A stretch of 22,017 nucleotides of DNA from JAGMDK01 sp023128695 (GCA_030628805.1 DAOVQG010000034.1:1-22017), one strand, 5' to 3'. Shown: positions 14,320 through 21,797, counted from the first letter of the stretch. Translations and numbers: made by a program. The notes: generated from the letters alone by a model not told the origin.

Positions 14320-17300
14320 ATGTCTCGCATTGTGATTATTACTGGATTGATCGTTGGATTTGTTGTCCTCCCGCAAGCAGCGCAAGGGGAGCCGCCGGGG
14401 GCGGATGAGGGGAAGGTTCATCGCGACGTTTATTCGGCGTTGGAAAGGAGCGCCGAGAAGACCGTGCTGGTCGAGGTGACACTGACGCCGGTGGGAGAAA
14501 AGATGGCCGTAATGCCGGAGGGATGGAGGCTGATTGCCGGGCGTCAGGACGAGGTGTTGACCAAGATGGGGCCGGGCGAGTTTGAGGTTATGTATCGACC
14601 TCACAGGCCCGCGATGATGGTCGGTCACGCCAACGCCACCGGTTTGGCCAAGTTGGCGAGCGACGCGGGTGTCGTGGCGGTTGGGCTGGGCAAGATTACA
14701 TCTGATGTCCATACCAAGCTTGAAAAGAGTGAGGATGACACGGCGTTCGTTTGCATCATCCTGAAGGCGACGGGCAAAGAGAAGCCCGCGCCGGCGAAGC
14801 GAAGGGCTGCAATCAAGAAGGTTCAGGACAAGGTGCTGGCCAGGCTGGAGCCTGGCGAATTCAAGCTGGCGTGGCGGTTTGAAACCGCCGCGATGCTGGT
14901 CGGCCACATTAACGCTGCCGGTCTTGAAAGATTGGCGACCGTCCAGGCCGTGGTCATGGTCAGGCCGAGCAAGACCGAACTCAAGGTCTTCATTAAGCTT
15001 GAAAACAGCACCGATGGAATGGCTGATGTCCTCGTAAACCTTAGGCCCGTGCCCGGCAAGCGCCCGATGCCGCTGGAAGAGCTCAAGTCGAAGGCCAAGG
15101 AGATTCAGGACCGTGTGCTGTCGGTGTTCGAGCCGGGCGAATTCAAGGGCCCGAATCAACGTAGTATCATTCCGAGTTTGGACGGCTACTTCAATGCTGC
15201 CGGCCTGGCGAAACTGGAGGCCCACCCGGATGTCGTCGGGGTCGGGGTGGACCCGGGTGTCAAACTTGGACTCCTTGAAAGCGTTCCGTTCATCTACGCC
15301 GACCAGGTGCACGAGGCGCTTGGCTGCACCGGAGCGGGGATCACCGTGGCGGTCCTGGACACGGGCATCGACAAGAACAACCCCGACGTCCAAGGCGACG
15401 TCGCTCCAGGGGCCTACCATTACCTGCGCTGGACCGGCGGCGGGGTCGGCGGGGGAGCCGTGGACGGGCATGGACATGGAACGCATATCGCGGCCATCAT
15501 CACGTCGCCGATCGGTGTCGCCCCGGACGTCAAGATTCTCCCGATCAAGGTCTTTGATGACGCTGGTAACAGTCACGTGCGTGATTGTGTCGACGGCATC
15601 AACCATGTCGTGGAGCATCAGAACGACTATCCCAATTTGTGCGTGATTAATATGAGCCTTTACACTCCCTCGTTGTACTCGGCCTGCCCCTGCAACGATG
15701 TCGATGACGCCACAAGACGGCTCGCGGCGGCGCTTGATGAAGCGAAGGCGTGCGGCATCGTCTCGTTTGCTATAACTGGGAATAATGCTAACTGTGGCAT
15801 GATTGGCGCCCCCGCGTGTATCGGTTCTACAGCCCCGGTCGCTGCCGTTTACGATGGGAGCTACGGAATTGTGAACTACCCCGGGATTTGCTCGGACCCC
15901 AGCTCGCAGCCGCACCACGTGACTTGTTTCTCGAACCTTACGAGTGACTGCGATACGCTGGCGGCGCCGGGATATAACATCACGGCCGGCGGCCTGACCG
16001 ATCAGGCCGGTACCTCCATGGCCGCCGCCCACTGCTCGGGCGTTGCGGCGTTGATGTATGAGAAATGCGGCTGTGAAGATCAACTCTGGCCGGAAGAAAT
16101 CGTTGAGATCATGTTTCTGACCGGCACTTCCTACACTCCGGCATTCCCGCCTTGTTCGGTCGTGCCGTATCCCACGAACATCGACGCGTTGTTAGCGGTG
16201 GACTTTATAGAGGTGCCGCCGAGTTTTTCTTGCGCCACGCTGGGTGACCTGAACTGCGACGTGTTCGTCGACGCCCATGACTTTGAACTCTTTGAACACT
16301 GCACGACCGGCCCCGGCGGGGAAACGGAATCCGGCAGTTGCGGGTGCGCGGACTGTGCCGAAGAGACCCGCGCCACCGGCGACGGCGACATTGATATGGC
16401 CGACCTTGCGGTGTTTCAGCAGGCCTTCACCGGTCCGCCGGTGGGCGCCTGCTGCCACACCGATGGTAGTTGCACCGACGGCACGCTGGTCGAGTGCAGC
16501 GACGCCGGCGGCCTCTATCAGGGCCACACGACCGACTGCGCGACGACAGAGTGTCCCCCGCCCCCTTGGGGCGCCTGCTGCGACGTGTACACTGGAGAGT
16601 GTACGATCATGGGGGAGGACGACTGCGTTTGGGCGAATGGTGTCTATCAAGGCGATGGGACGGACTGTGAGACGACAATCTGTCCTATCGTTCGGTACGA
16701 CAACACCATTGATCCACTGACCACCTATGTCTCCTCTCCGACGGGCATCCTGGCTGATGACGCTACGCTCGATGGCGCCGGCGGCGGTTATGTGCGCCAG
16801 TACACGGTCGGGCTGTTTGCCGGCTATGCAGGACCATTCGATGCAACCGTCAGCCTGCACAGCGGCTATCCGCCAGAGGGCGGCAATCTGATCCAGGGAA
16901 CAGCATTCACTTACTACAATCTGCCGGACGACGGTAGCCCGGTGTTTGTGAGTCCGATCGTCGAGCCGTCGGTGTATATACCGCACACCGTGTGGATCAA
17001 GGTTGACCTCCATGGTAATCAAAACGCCGGGTGGTTCCGCGCTGAAGAGGCCGAGCTTGGCTTCACAGAGGATTACTATGCTCGATATGATCCTCCGTGG
17101 AATCTATATTGGTGGGGAGGCCCTCCCAATCCATGGGCGGGACAGTGGGCTACCATCACGTGTGACGCGACGCGTGGTGGTTCTGGGAGAGATGAACCCG
17201 CGGTTTTACCAGAACCAAGCGACGTTCTTGTCGCGCCTCCGGCTCAAAGACTTCCCGAGCCAATATGGCGGGATGTTGGTACATCTCCAAGCTGTGCCGA

Positions 17301-17382
17301 GAATCCCTTCTCGCTCCCTCGCTTCGACTACCATCATCGCCATTGGGAGGAAAGGGTTCCTCAGCGAGAGGGAACGAGATAG
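14320..17382 (+). CDS. Secreted subtilisin-like serine protease (S8) with triple propeptide and modular C-terminus
   Basis: This 1020-residue protein begins with a signal peptide (GLIVGFVVLPQAAQG). Three I9-propeptide-like modules occupy about residues 30-310. The S8 domain has Asp347 (VAVLDTGID), His386 (GHGHGTH), oxyanion Asn488 (ITGNN) and Ser566 (GTSMAAAHCSG), so it should be active. A dockerin-like pair of calcium loops follows (GDLNCDVFVDAHDF at 642, GDGDIDMADLAVF at 687), then two tandem cysteine modules of about 40 residues (GACCHTDGSC from 708, GACCDVYTGEC from 750). A beta-rich domain (about 790-960) ends in WATITC. The last 60 or so residues look non-homologous and run into a hairpin. 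GAGGAGG (14306-14312) is a strong ribosome binding site. No PEP-CTERM anchor is present. Propeptides of this type normally inhibit and help fold the protease until removed; three in series is unusual. Substrate unknown. Confidence 0.92.
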   Translation: MSRIVIITGLIVGFVVLPQAAQGEPPGADEGKVHRDVYSALERSAEKTVLVEVTLTPVGEKMAVMPEGWRLIAGRQDEVLTKMGPGEFEVMYRPHRPAMMVGHANATGLAKLASDAGVVAVGLGKITSDVHTKLEKSEDDTAFVCIILKATGKEKPAPAKRRAAIKKVQDKVLARLEPGEFKLAWRFETAAMLVGHINAAGLERLATVQAVVMVRPSKTELKVFIKLENSTDGMADVLVNLRPVPGKRPMPLEELKSKAKEIQDRVLSVFEPGEFKGPNQRSIIPSLDGYFNAAGLAKLEAHPDVVGVGVDPGVKLGLLESVPFIYADQVHEALGCTGAGITVAVLDTGIDKNNPDVQGDVAPGAYHYLRWTGGGVGGGAVDGHGHGTHIAAIITSPIGVAPDVKILPIKVFDDAGNSHVRDCVDGINHVVEHQNDYPNLCVINMSLYTPSLYSACPCNDVDDATRRLAAALDEAKACGIVSFAITGNNANCGMIGAPACIGSTAPVAAVYDGSYGIVNYPGICSDPSSQPHHVTCFSNLTSDCDTLAAPGYNITAGGLTDQAGTSMAAAHCSGVAALMYEKCGCEDQLWPEEIVEIMFLTGTSYTPAFPPCSVVPYPTNIDALLAVDFIEVPPSFSCATLGDLNCDVFVDAHDFELFEHCTTGPGGETESGSCGCADCAEETRATGDGDIDMADLAVFQQAFTGPPVGACCHTDGSCTDGTLVECSDAGGLYQGHTTDCATTECPPPPWGACCDVYTGECTIMGEDDCVWANGVYQGDGTDCETTICPIVRYDNTIDPLTTYVSSPTGILADDATLDGAGGGYVRQYTVGLFAGYAGPFDATVSLHSGYPPEGGNLIQGTAFTYYNLPDDGSPVFVSPIVEPSVYIPHTVWIKVDLHGNQNAGWFRAEEAELGFTEDYYARYDPPWNLYWWGGPPNPWAGQWATITCDATRGGSGRDEPAVLPEPSDVLVAPPAQRLPEPIWRDVGTSPSCAENPFSLPRFDYHHRHWEERVPQREGTR

Positions 17383-17394
17383 GAATCTCGTTCC
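17371..17394 (+). terminator. Perfect hairpin overlapping the protease stop codon
   Basis: GGAACGAGAT (17371-17380) and ATCTCGTTCC (17385-17394) form a perfect 10-bp stem with a 4-base loop. The TAG stop (17380-17382) lies at the stem-loop junction. No T-tract follows. It may end transcription or be a dispersed palindrome that supplied the current stop. Confidence 0.5.
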
Positions 17395-17418
17395 AGCCGG
17401 TCGGAATTACGGGTGCGC

Positions 17419-17576
17419 GGGAGGGCGAGGCTCCCGCCGAGCCGGGTGCGTGGGAGGGCGAGGCTCCCGCCGAGCCGGGTGCGTGGGAGGGCGAAGCTCC
17501 TGCCGAGCCGGGGGCGCCGCGGCTCAGCAGGAGCTTCGCCCTCCCAGCCGCGGCTCAGCGGGAGCTTCGCCCTCCC
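17419..17576. repeat. 33-bp direct units followed by two inverted units (array 2)
   Basis: Direct units start at 17419, 17452 and 17485 (GGGAGGGCGAGGCTCCCGCC and close variants, then GAGCCGGGTGCG[CT]). Inverted 26-bp units follow at 17520-17545 and 17551-17576 (core GGAGCTTCGCCCTCCC). The array can fold into a long stem and lies between the convergent protease and DoxX genes, as a bidirectional 3'-end structure would. It is the same family as 11321-11463. Confidence 0.9.
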
Positions 17577-17639
17577 TTCCCTGGCGCTACCCGTCAAACG
17601 AGGGCTGACAAAGCACTAGTTCTGTCGATTATGCAACCG

Positions 17640-18194
17640 CTACGCTCGTTCGAACGCGGCCGAGGATGTCTTCTCGGCCCGCAGCCGGGTAATGAGCGCG
17701 CCCAGACAGAAACGCTTGGAGCGCGACAGCAGGGCGAGCAGCGCGCCGACCATGAGCGCGGTGTTTTCAAGCGTCTTGGCGCAGATGAAAACCTCGCCCG
17801 TCCCGCAGCCGCAGTCGAACTCGACGGCGCAGAACGTGGCGAACCCGCCGGCCGGGTCCTGGTACAGGTGCCAGGCGCGGATCAGCAGCAGCGGGGCGAA
17901 GAACAAAAGCATCGCCAACAGCGTGGCCGCGGCACCCCGCGCGTAGACGCCGAGAATCAGGGCCGCGGCGCAGAGCAGCTCGAGCCAAGGCACCACCACG
18001 GCGGTCAGCGTCAGGAAGATCGGCGGGTCCTCGGGAACGAGGTGGTACTCACGCGTCTGCTTCAGGAACTCGATCGGATCGAGGAGCTTGTTATAGGCCA
18101 ACCAGGCAAATATGCTGCCCACAAACAGCCGTGCTAGAAGCAGGGGCACACCTGTATTGTCGATCCGCCGGATGAGACTGAGCCGCTTTTCCAC
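17640..18194 (-). CDS. DoxX/MauE-like membrane protein
   Basis: This 184-residue protein has four predicted helices: VPLLLARLFVGSIFAWLAYN, FLTLTAVVVPWLELLCAAAL, LLAMLLFFAPLLLIRAW and ENTALMVGALLALL. The DoxX/MauE family includes subunits and helpers of thiol- and quinone-linked redox chemistry in the inner membrane. The cysteine loop FDCGCGTGEVFICAK (Cys128, Cys130, Cys138) before the last helix, together with Cys122, is typical of MauE-like members and could be redox-active. The start is GTG (18192-18194), with GAAGGAGTAA placed just upstream. That ribosome binding site lies inside a duplicated copy of the end of the rhodanese gene. It is co-oriented with the rhodanese gene and probably co-transcribed and functionally linked with it. 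The exact substrate is unknown. Confidence 0.82.
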   Translation of the reverse strand: MEKRLSLIRRIDNTGVPLLLARLFVGSIFAWLAYNKLLDPIEFLKQTREYHLVPEDPPIFLTLTAVVVPWLELLCAAALILGVYARGAAATLLAMLLFFAPLLLIRAWHLYQDPAGGFATFCAVEFDCGCGTGEVFICAKTLENTALMVGALLALLSRSKRFCLGALITRLRAEKTSSAAFERA

Positions 18195-18199
18195 GCCGT

Positions 18200-18297
18200 T
18201 TACTCCTTCGGCCCGCTTTCGATCACAGAGACGTCCGGGACGGAGCCCGGACGCTACAGTCTTCCACGCTGCTTACTCCTTCGGCCCGGTCTCGATC
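18200..18297. repeat. 25-bp direct duplication flanking a 48-bp palindromic insert
   Basis: TTACTCCTTCGGCCCG followed by [CG]T[TC]TCGATC occurs at 18200-18224 and 18273-18297; 23 of 25 bases match. The second copy is the real 3' end of the rhodanese gene (IETGPKE-stop on the minus strand). The first reads IESGPKE-stop and supplies the DoxX ribosome binding site. The 48 bp between hold a GTCCGGG-ACGGAG-CCCGGAC palindrome. Confidence 0.85.
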
Positions 18298-18836
18298 GGC
18301 TGCCCGCTCCGCTCCCAATCCTCCCAGCCGCCTTTGAAGAAGTAGATGTTCCCCCACGGCACCTCGGCGTTGAGCAGTTCGCCGCAGACGTACAGACTGT
18401 CCTCGCACTCGCCCCCATTGCAATAGACGATTACTTTCTCCGCCCCCGCCGCATATTCCAGGACGCTGCCGACGTAGAAGTCCATACGGTAATAGTCACA
18501 CTGGACCGCCCCGGGGATGCGTCCGGCCTGATAGGGTGTGTCAGCGCGCGCATCCACGAACACGTGCAGCCCATACGCGGTCTTATCATCCTCGAAGATT
18601 TCGATGACCTGGTCCAGGACCAGAATCTGAAACGGCCGCTCCTTGGCGGGCTCGGCCGGCTGTTGTGGTTCGTCGGCTTCGGTGCCGCCTGTGTTACCGT
18701 CATTGATCTTGGGCGTGTAGTCGCGCCACAGGTTGATGTGATCCTTCCCGCGGACCGCGTTCACACTCAGGCCCACGACCAGGCCGAGGACGCATAGGAT
18801 GATCATCTGGCTGATTGTCGAGGCGATCGCTTTCAT
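18273..18836 (-). CDS. Membrane-anchored rhodanese-like protein
   Basis: This 187-residue protein has one N-terminal membrane helix (ISQMIILCVLGLVVGLSVNA) and a linker rich in Glu, Pro and Gln. A rhodanese fold follows: VFVDARADTPYQAGRIPGAV (the usual D-x-R...G-H-I-P-G-A motif with Arg in place of His), then VIVYCNGGECEDS with catalytic Cys139. It ends in YFFKGGWEDWERSGQPI, the normal GG-x-x-x-W end. Rhodanese domains carry sulfane sulfur on the active-site cysteine; here the domain would face the periplasm. AGGAG (18841-18845 on the plus strand as CTCCT) precedes the ATG. The DoxX/MauE-like gene follows, supporting a joint role in sulfur or thiol redox chemistry. Confidence 0.9.
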   Translation of the reverse strand: MKAIASTISQMIILCVLGLVVGLSVNAVRGKDHINLWRDYTPKINDGNTGGTEADEPQQPAEPAKERPFQILVLDQVIEIFEDDKTAYGLHVFVDARADTPYQAGRIPGAVQCDYYRMDFYVGSVLEYAAGAEKVIVYCNGGECEDSLYVCGELLNAEVPWGNIYFFKGGWEDWERSGQPIETGPKE

Positions 18837-18893
18837 TACTCTCCTACTATTGATTCTTCACGGTCGCCGCAATCATGCTCGGCGATTTCTTGT

Positions 18894-18899
18894 ATTATA
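18894..18899 (-). promoter_or_regulatory. Possible -10 box for the rhodanese-DoxX pair
   Basis: A perfect TATAAT on the minus strand (ATTATA on plus) overlaps the stop codon of the radical SAM gene, 58 bp before the rhodanese ATG. No convincing -35 box is seen at 16-18 bp, so the call is weak. Confidence 0.3.
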
Positions 18900-20253
18900 G
18901 TCGGCGGCGCTGAAAAACCTGCCCCCACGCGCTGCGGGAGGCGCTGGACCAACGTCGCCACCAGGGAACATCCAGCGTGGTGGGCAATTCGTTCCGCAAG
19001 CGTCTGATAAATGTCGCCACTACATCCGGCCGGCAGGCGGGCATATCGATTCCGACTCGATCCTCGTGATACTGCTCCTCGCCGCGGGCATGCAACCAGC
19101 CCTGTTCGTGACACAGGTTACGGGCACGCGTGCCGGGCCACGGGTAGTACGGGCGCACATCGACCAAATCAGGCTTGAGTTCGAGCAGCAGGGCCCGTGT
19201 TTCGGCCAGCGACGCCTCGCTCTCGTAGGGTGCCCCGAGATAGACGATCGCGCGCGAACGGATACCGGCCGCCGTCAGCCGGGCGAACGCCGCGCGAATC
19301 TGTTCCCCGCTGAGGTCCATCTCGAAGATTTCGTTGCGGATCAGGTTGCCGCTGCTGAGCACCTCCACATCCACGAACTGGCAGCCGGCCTCGGCCAGCC
19401 GCCGCACCGTGTCATCATCCGCCGCATTGGTTCGCAGGTGGCAGCGGAACGGCAGGTCGCACTGCCGCTTGTACGCCATGAGGAACTGGGCCAGCCAATC
19501 GCCGTCTAGTGCGAACGCGTGATCGAGGAATCGAACCAGCCGAACGCCCTGAAATCGCTCCCGGAGTTGGGCCAGCTCGGCGAGAATATTCCCCGGCGAT
19601 CGGCGGCGGACCCACACGCCGCGACCTTCATACAACTTCTCCACCAGTTCGTTGACACAATAGGCACATTTTTGCGGGCAGCCGCGGCCGGTTGCGATTT
19701 CGACCTGCCCCGTCTGCCGGATGTGTTCGGAATAGTTGAACAAGTCGCGGTGTGCAAACGGCAGGGAATTCAGGTCTTCGACCAGCGGCGGCAACTCCGG
19801 ACGGGCCGTGCCGCGCTCGTCCCGCAGCCAGACGCCGGAGACGATTTGCCCGACGGCCGGGTCTTTCATGCGTTCCAGGTACGTCACCAGCGAGGCATCT
19901 GGCTCGCCGATCGCGACCGCCTGGACCCCGGGCAGGCTCAGGCAGCCGGCCGGGTCCACCGTGGGATAGCTCCCCCCCGTCACGATCGGCAGGAACTCGT
20001 GCTGCTCGATATATTCCAGCGTGCGGCGAGCAGCAGCCACGCAGACGGCGGAGATGTCGGCGTAGATGAGCTGTGGCAGGGCCCGCGCCAGGGCCGCCTT
20101 GATCTTGCCCAAATCGAAACGGGCCAGGCCTTCCAGTGACAATTGGTGCTCACGCCGCTCGAGCAGGCTAAGTAATATGCCCAGTTGCGGCTCGAAGCGC
20201 GGCACGGGCTTGCCGCGCACGTCCGGGACGAACTGGAAGACCAGAATCCGCAT
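18895..20253 (-). CDS. Radical SAM protein with N-terminal B12-binding-like domain
   Basis: This 452-residue enzyme belongs to the family that pairs a Rossmann-type cobalamin-binding-like domain with a radical SAM barrel. Residues 1-150 carry MRILVFQFVPDVRG, DISAVCVAAARRTLEYI and PIVTGGSYPTVDP; the B12-contacting DxHxxG motif is absent, so cofactor binding is uncertain. The [4Fe-4S] motif CxxxCxxC is Cys192, Cys196 and Cys199 in GRGCPQKCAYCVN. The HLRTNAADDDTVRRLAEAGC and FVDVEVLSSGN segments are typical of the barrel. The C-terminal part (VDVRPYYPWPGTRARNLCHEQGWL) matches B12-type radical SAM oxidoreductases. Substrate unknown. The rhodanese gene follows after 58 bp in the same direction. 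The start ATG has no clear ribosome binding site. Confidence 0.87.
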   Translation of the reverse strand: MRILVFQFVPDVRGKPVPRFEPQLGILLSLLERREHQLSLEGLARFDLGKIKAALARALPQLIYADISAVCVAAARRTLEYIEQHEFLPIVTGGSYPTVDPAGCLSLPGVQAVAIGEPDASLVTYLERMKDPAVGQIVSGVWLRDERGTARPELPPLVEDLNSLPFAHRDLFNYSEHIRQTGQVEIATGRGCPQKCAYCVNELVEKLYEGRGVWVRRRSPGNILAELAQLRERFQGVRLVRFLDHAFALDGDWLAQFLMAYKRQCDLPFRCHLRTNAADDDTVRRLAEAGCQFVDVEVLSSGNLIRNEIFEMDLSGEQIRAAFARLTAAGIRSRAIVYLGAPYESEASLAETRALLLELKPDLVDVRPYYPWPGTRARNLCHEQGWLHARGEEQYHEDRVGIDMPACRPDVVATFIRRLRNELPTTLDVPWWRRWSSASRSAWGQVFQRRRL

Positions 20254-20576
20254 GGAATGATGCTAGCGTACGTTTCGCGGCACGTCGATCGGCTGACGTG
20301 GGAAGGTGGGAACGTGTCACGTGGGAACGTGTCACGTGTGAACGTGGGAACGGGGGGACGTGGGAACGTGAAAACATGGGAACGTGGGAACGTGAAGATG
20401 TCGATCCTTGTTATAACAGATATCAGCAATCGCCAACGACATGGCAACAGCCGTCTACATCACATCCCCCATTCCCACTTCCCCCCGTTCCCACGTTCCC
20501 ACGTTCCCACGTGACACGTTCCCACGTTCCCACGTTCCCACGTGACACGTTCCCACGTCCCCCCGTTCCCCCGCCG
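20254..20576. other. 323-bp gap filled mainly by a repeat
   Basis: No gene is seen. About 20298-20572 is the GTGGGAAC inverted array. The 73 bp between the arms (20398-20470) are AT-richer and show no recognisable signal. Confidence 0.75.
20298..20572. repeat. Inverted array of 8-bp GTGGGAAC units with GTGTCAC spacers
   Basis: The left arm (20298-20397) is made of GTGGGAAC units and variants, with GTGTCAC interruptions. The right arm (20471-20572) holds the complement, GTTCCCAC units with GTGACAC interruptions. CACGTG palindromes recur in both. The arms could form a stem of up to about 100 bp around a 73-bp loop. Chance open frames read through it but have no coding character. Confidence 0.9.
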
Positions 20577-20804
20577 TCATTCCACCAGCACCGGTTCCCA
20601 GAATGCGTGGGCGAGGGAGGGCGGGAATTCGCCGCTGCCGGCGGGAATCGTCGGGATGCGCACCGCTTGTTCCGGGTGGGTCAGGGCCTCAGTGAGCCAG
20701 GCGGACGTCTCGGCGATCATCCGTGCCCGCAACTCCTCCCAGAGGTCGTCGCCGCGTTTGTGTCGCCGAGCTCTCATCACGCGCTTCCGGTTACGGTTCC
20801 TCAT
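20577..20804 (-). CDS. Small basic-to-acidic protein of unknown function
   Basis: This 75-residue protein has a very basic start (MRNRNRKRVMRARRHKR), a helix (DLWEELRARMIAETSAWLTEAL) and a C-terminus with SGEFPPSLAHAFWEPVLVE. I do not recognise the family. The ATG at 20804 overlaps the end of the upstream membrane-protein gene by 14 bp, a sign of translational coupling. A second ATG at 20777 is an alternative. A longer open frame back to 20966 is rejected because it lies inside the membrane-protein gene. The basic N-terminus could bind nucleic acid or act as a membrane-surface anchor, but nothing proves this. Confidence 0.55.
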   Translation of the reverse strand: MRNRNRKRVMRARRHKRGDDLWEELRARMIAETSAWLTEALTHPEQAVRIPTIPAGSGEFPPSLAHAFWEPVLVE

Positions 20805-21711
20805 CCTGACGGTCGTGTGTGGCGGGAGCGCCCAACATCCACAGGGCGGCCAGCAGCCCCACGCCGACCATTTCGACCGGCAGGGCGCGGGCCAACCCCC
20901 AGGCCGGGATGGAATCGAGTTGCCGGTAGGCGTCCGGGAGCCGCAAGGCCGGATTGATGGCTGCAATGAGCAGGCCGATGACGCCGAGCAGGAGCGGGGC
21001 GGGCCAATACCAGAGCGGGTCGCGGACCTTGGTGATGCGGCGGGCCAGGTAGGTCCCCGCGATAAACCCCAACGCCACGGCGAAGTACACTTGTCCGCGC
21101 CAAGTAGCGCCGGTCGCTGAGCCCGTCAGGATGAACATGCCCACGCCAGCGACGGCGGTCGTGATAAGCAGAGCGGTGGTTCCCTCGCCGCGCTCCCGCG
21201 CGCTCGCGTGGAACCCCAGCTTCTGCCCCAGAGTCGCGTTTGCGGTACCGCCGGCGGTGAGCAGAGCTGAGATGGCGTATGCGCCGCCGATGGCGAGCAG
21301 AAGGTACACGTAATCGCCGAGCAGCAGCCAATACGGCCCGCTGGTGGGCGGTCCGGGAGTCTCGTGCTGGAGTGTCAGCCAGGCGTCGATCGTGCCGCCC
21401 TTCATGCCGCCTTCATACGACCACAGGGCCAGCGCCAGCCCGAGGGCCATCAGCGGGTAGCGCCTGTCACGTGAGCCGATCATCAGTGTAGCCGCCGCGG
21501 CCCCGATCCATAGCAGGACGACGCCGAGCAGACCTGCCAGGGGGCCGAGATGCGAGCCGACCAGCACCATCGGGCGATCCACGCCGCGCGGCAGGATGTA
21601 GCCGCTCAGGAGGTAATGCAGGCCGGCCCAGACGATCGCCGTGGCCAATAGGAATCGCAGACGGCGGAGCCAAACGGAGGAAACGGGCACACTTTCAGTT
21701 GCTGTCATCAT
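20791..21711 (-). CDS. Polytopic membrane protein of unknown function
   Basis: This 306-residue protein has seven to eight hydrophobic helices, for example FLLATAIVWAGLHYLL, GPLAGLLGVVLLWIGAAAAT, YWLLLGDYVYLLLAIGGAYA, LLITTAVAGVGMFILTG, VYFAVALGFIAGTYLA and MVGVGLLAALWMLGA. Loops carry SYEGGMKGGTIDAWL and LHYLLSGYILPRGVDRPMV. I do not recognise the family; the layout suggests an inner-membrane protein without visible catalytic motifs. Two ATG codons in tandem (21709-21711 and 21706-21708) start the frame, with no clear ribosome binding site. It is followed by the overlapping 75-residue gene and preceded by a palindrome (21798-21860) and the end of another membrane-protein gene. Confidence 0.72.
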   Translation of the reverse strand: MMTATESVPVSSVWLRRLRFLLATAIVWAGLHYLLSGYILPRGVDRPMVLVGSHLGPLAGLLGVVLLWIGAAAATLMIGSRDRRYPLMALGLALALWSYEGGMKGGTIDAWLTLQHETPGPPTSGPYWLLLGDYVYLLLAIGGAYAISALLTAGGTANATLGQKLGFHASARERGEGTTALLITTAVAGVGMFILTGSATGATWRGQVYFAVALGFIAGTYLARRITKVRDPLWYWPAPLLLGVIGLLIAAINPALRLPDAYRQLDSIPAWGLARALPVEMVGVGLLAALWMLGAPATHDRQDEEP

Positions 21712-21797
21712 GATAAATCTAGGCTACCCGCGCCGCGCGGGGGAGGTCAACCGGTCTACCCGCGCGCGAAGTGCCGGGGGTGAGCGTCAACATAGTG

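Noticed and set aside
14272..16083. 603-codon open frame on the minus strand
   Set aside because: It lies opposite the protease gene, which has a signal peptide, catalytic motifs and a strong ribosome binding site. The minus frame has no recognisable domain and is a shadow in GC-rich sequence.
16192..17022. 276-codon minus-strand frame
   Set aside because: It is antisense to the dockerin-like and cysteine modules of the protease, with no domain or start signal.
17190..17382. PEP-CTERM sorting signal at the end of the protease
   Set aside because: LPEP strings occur, but no hydrophobic helix or basic tail follows.
20298..20957. 219-codon plus-strand frame through the GTGGGAAC array
   Set aside because: It is low-complexity and then antisense to two minus-strand genes.
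20805..20966. Longer 129-residue form of the small gene
   Set aside because: The extra part lies wholly inside the membrane-protein gene and has shadow-like composition.
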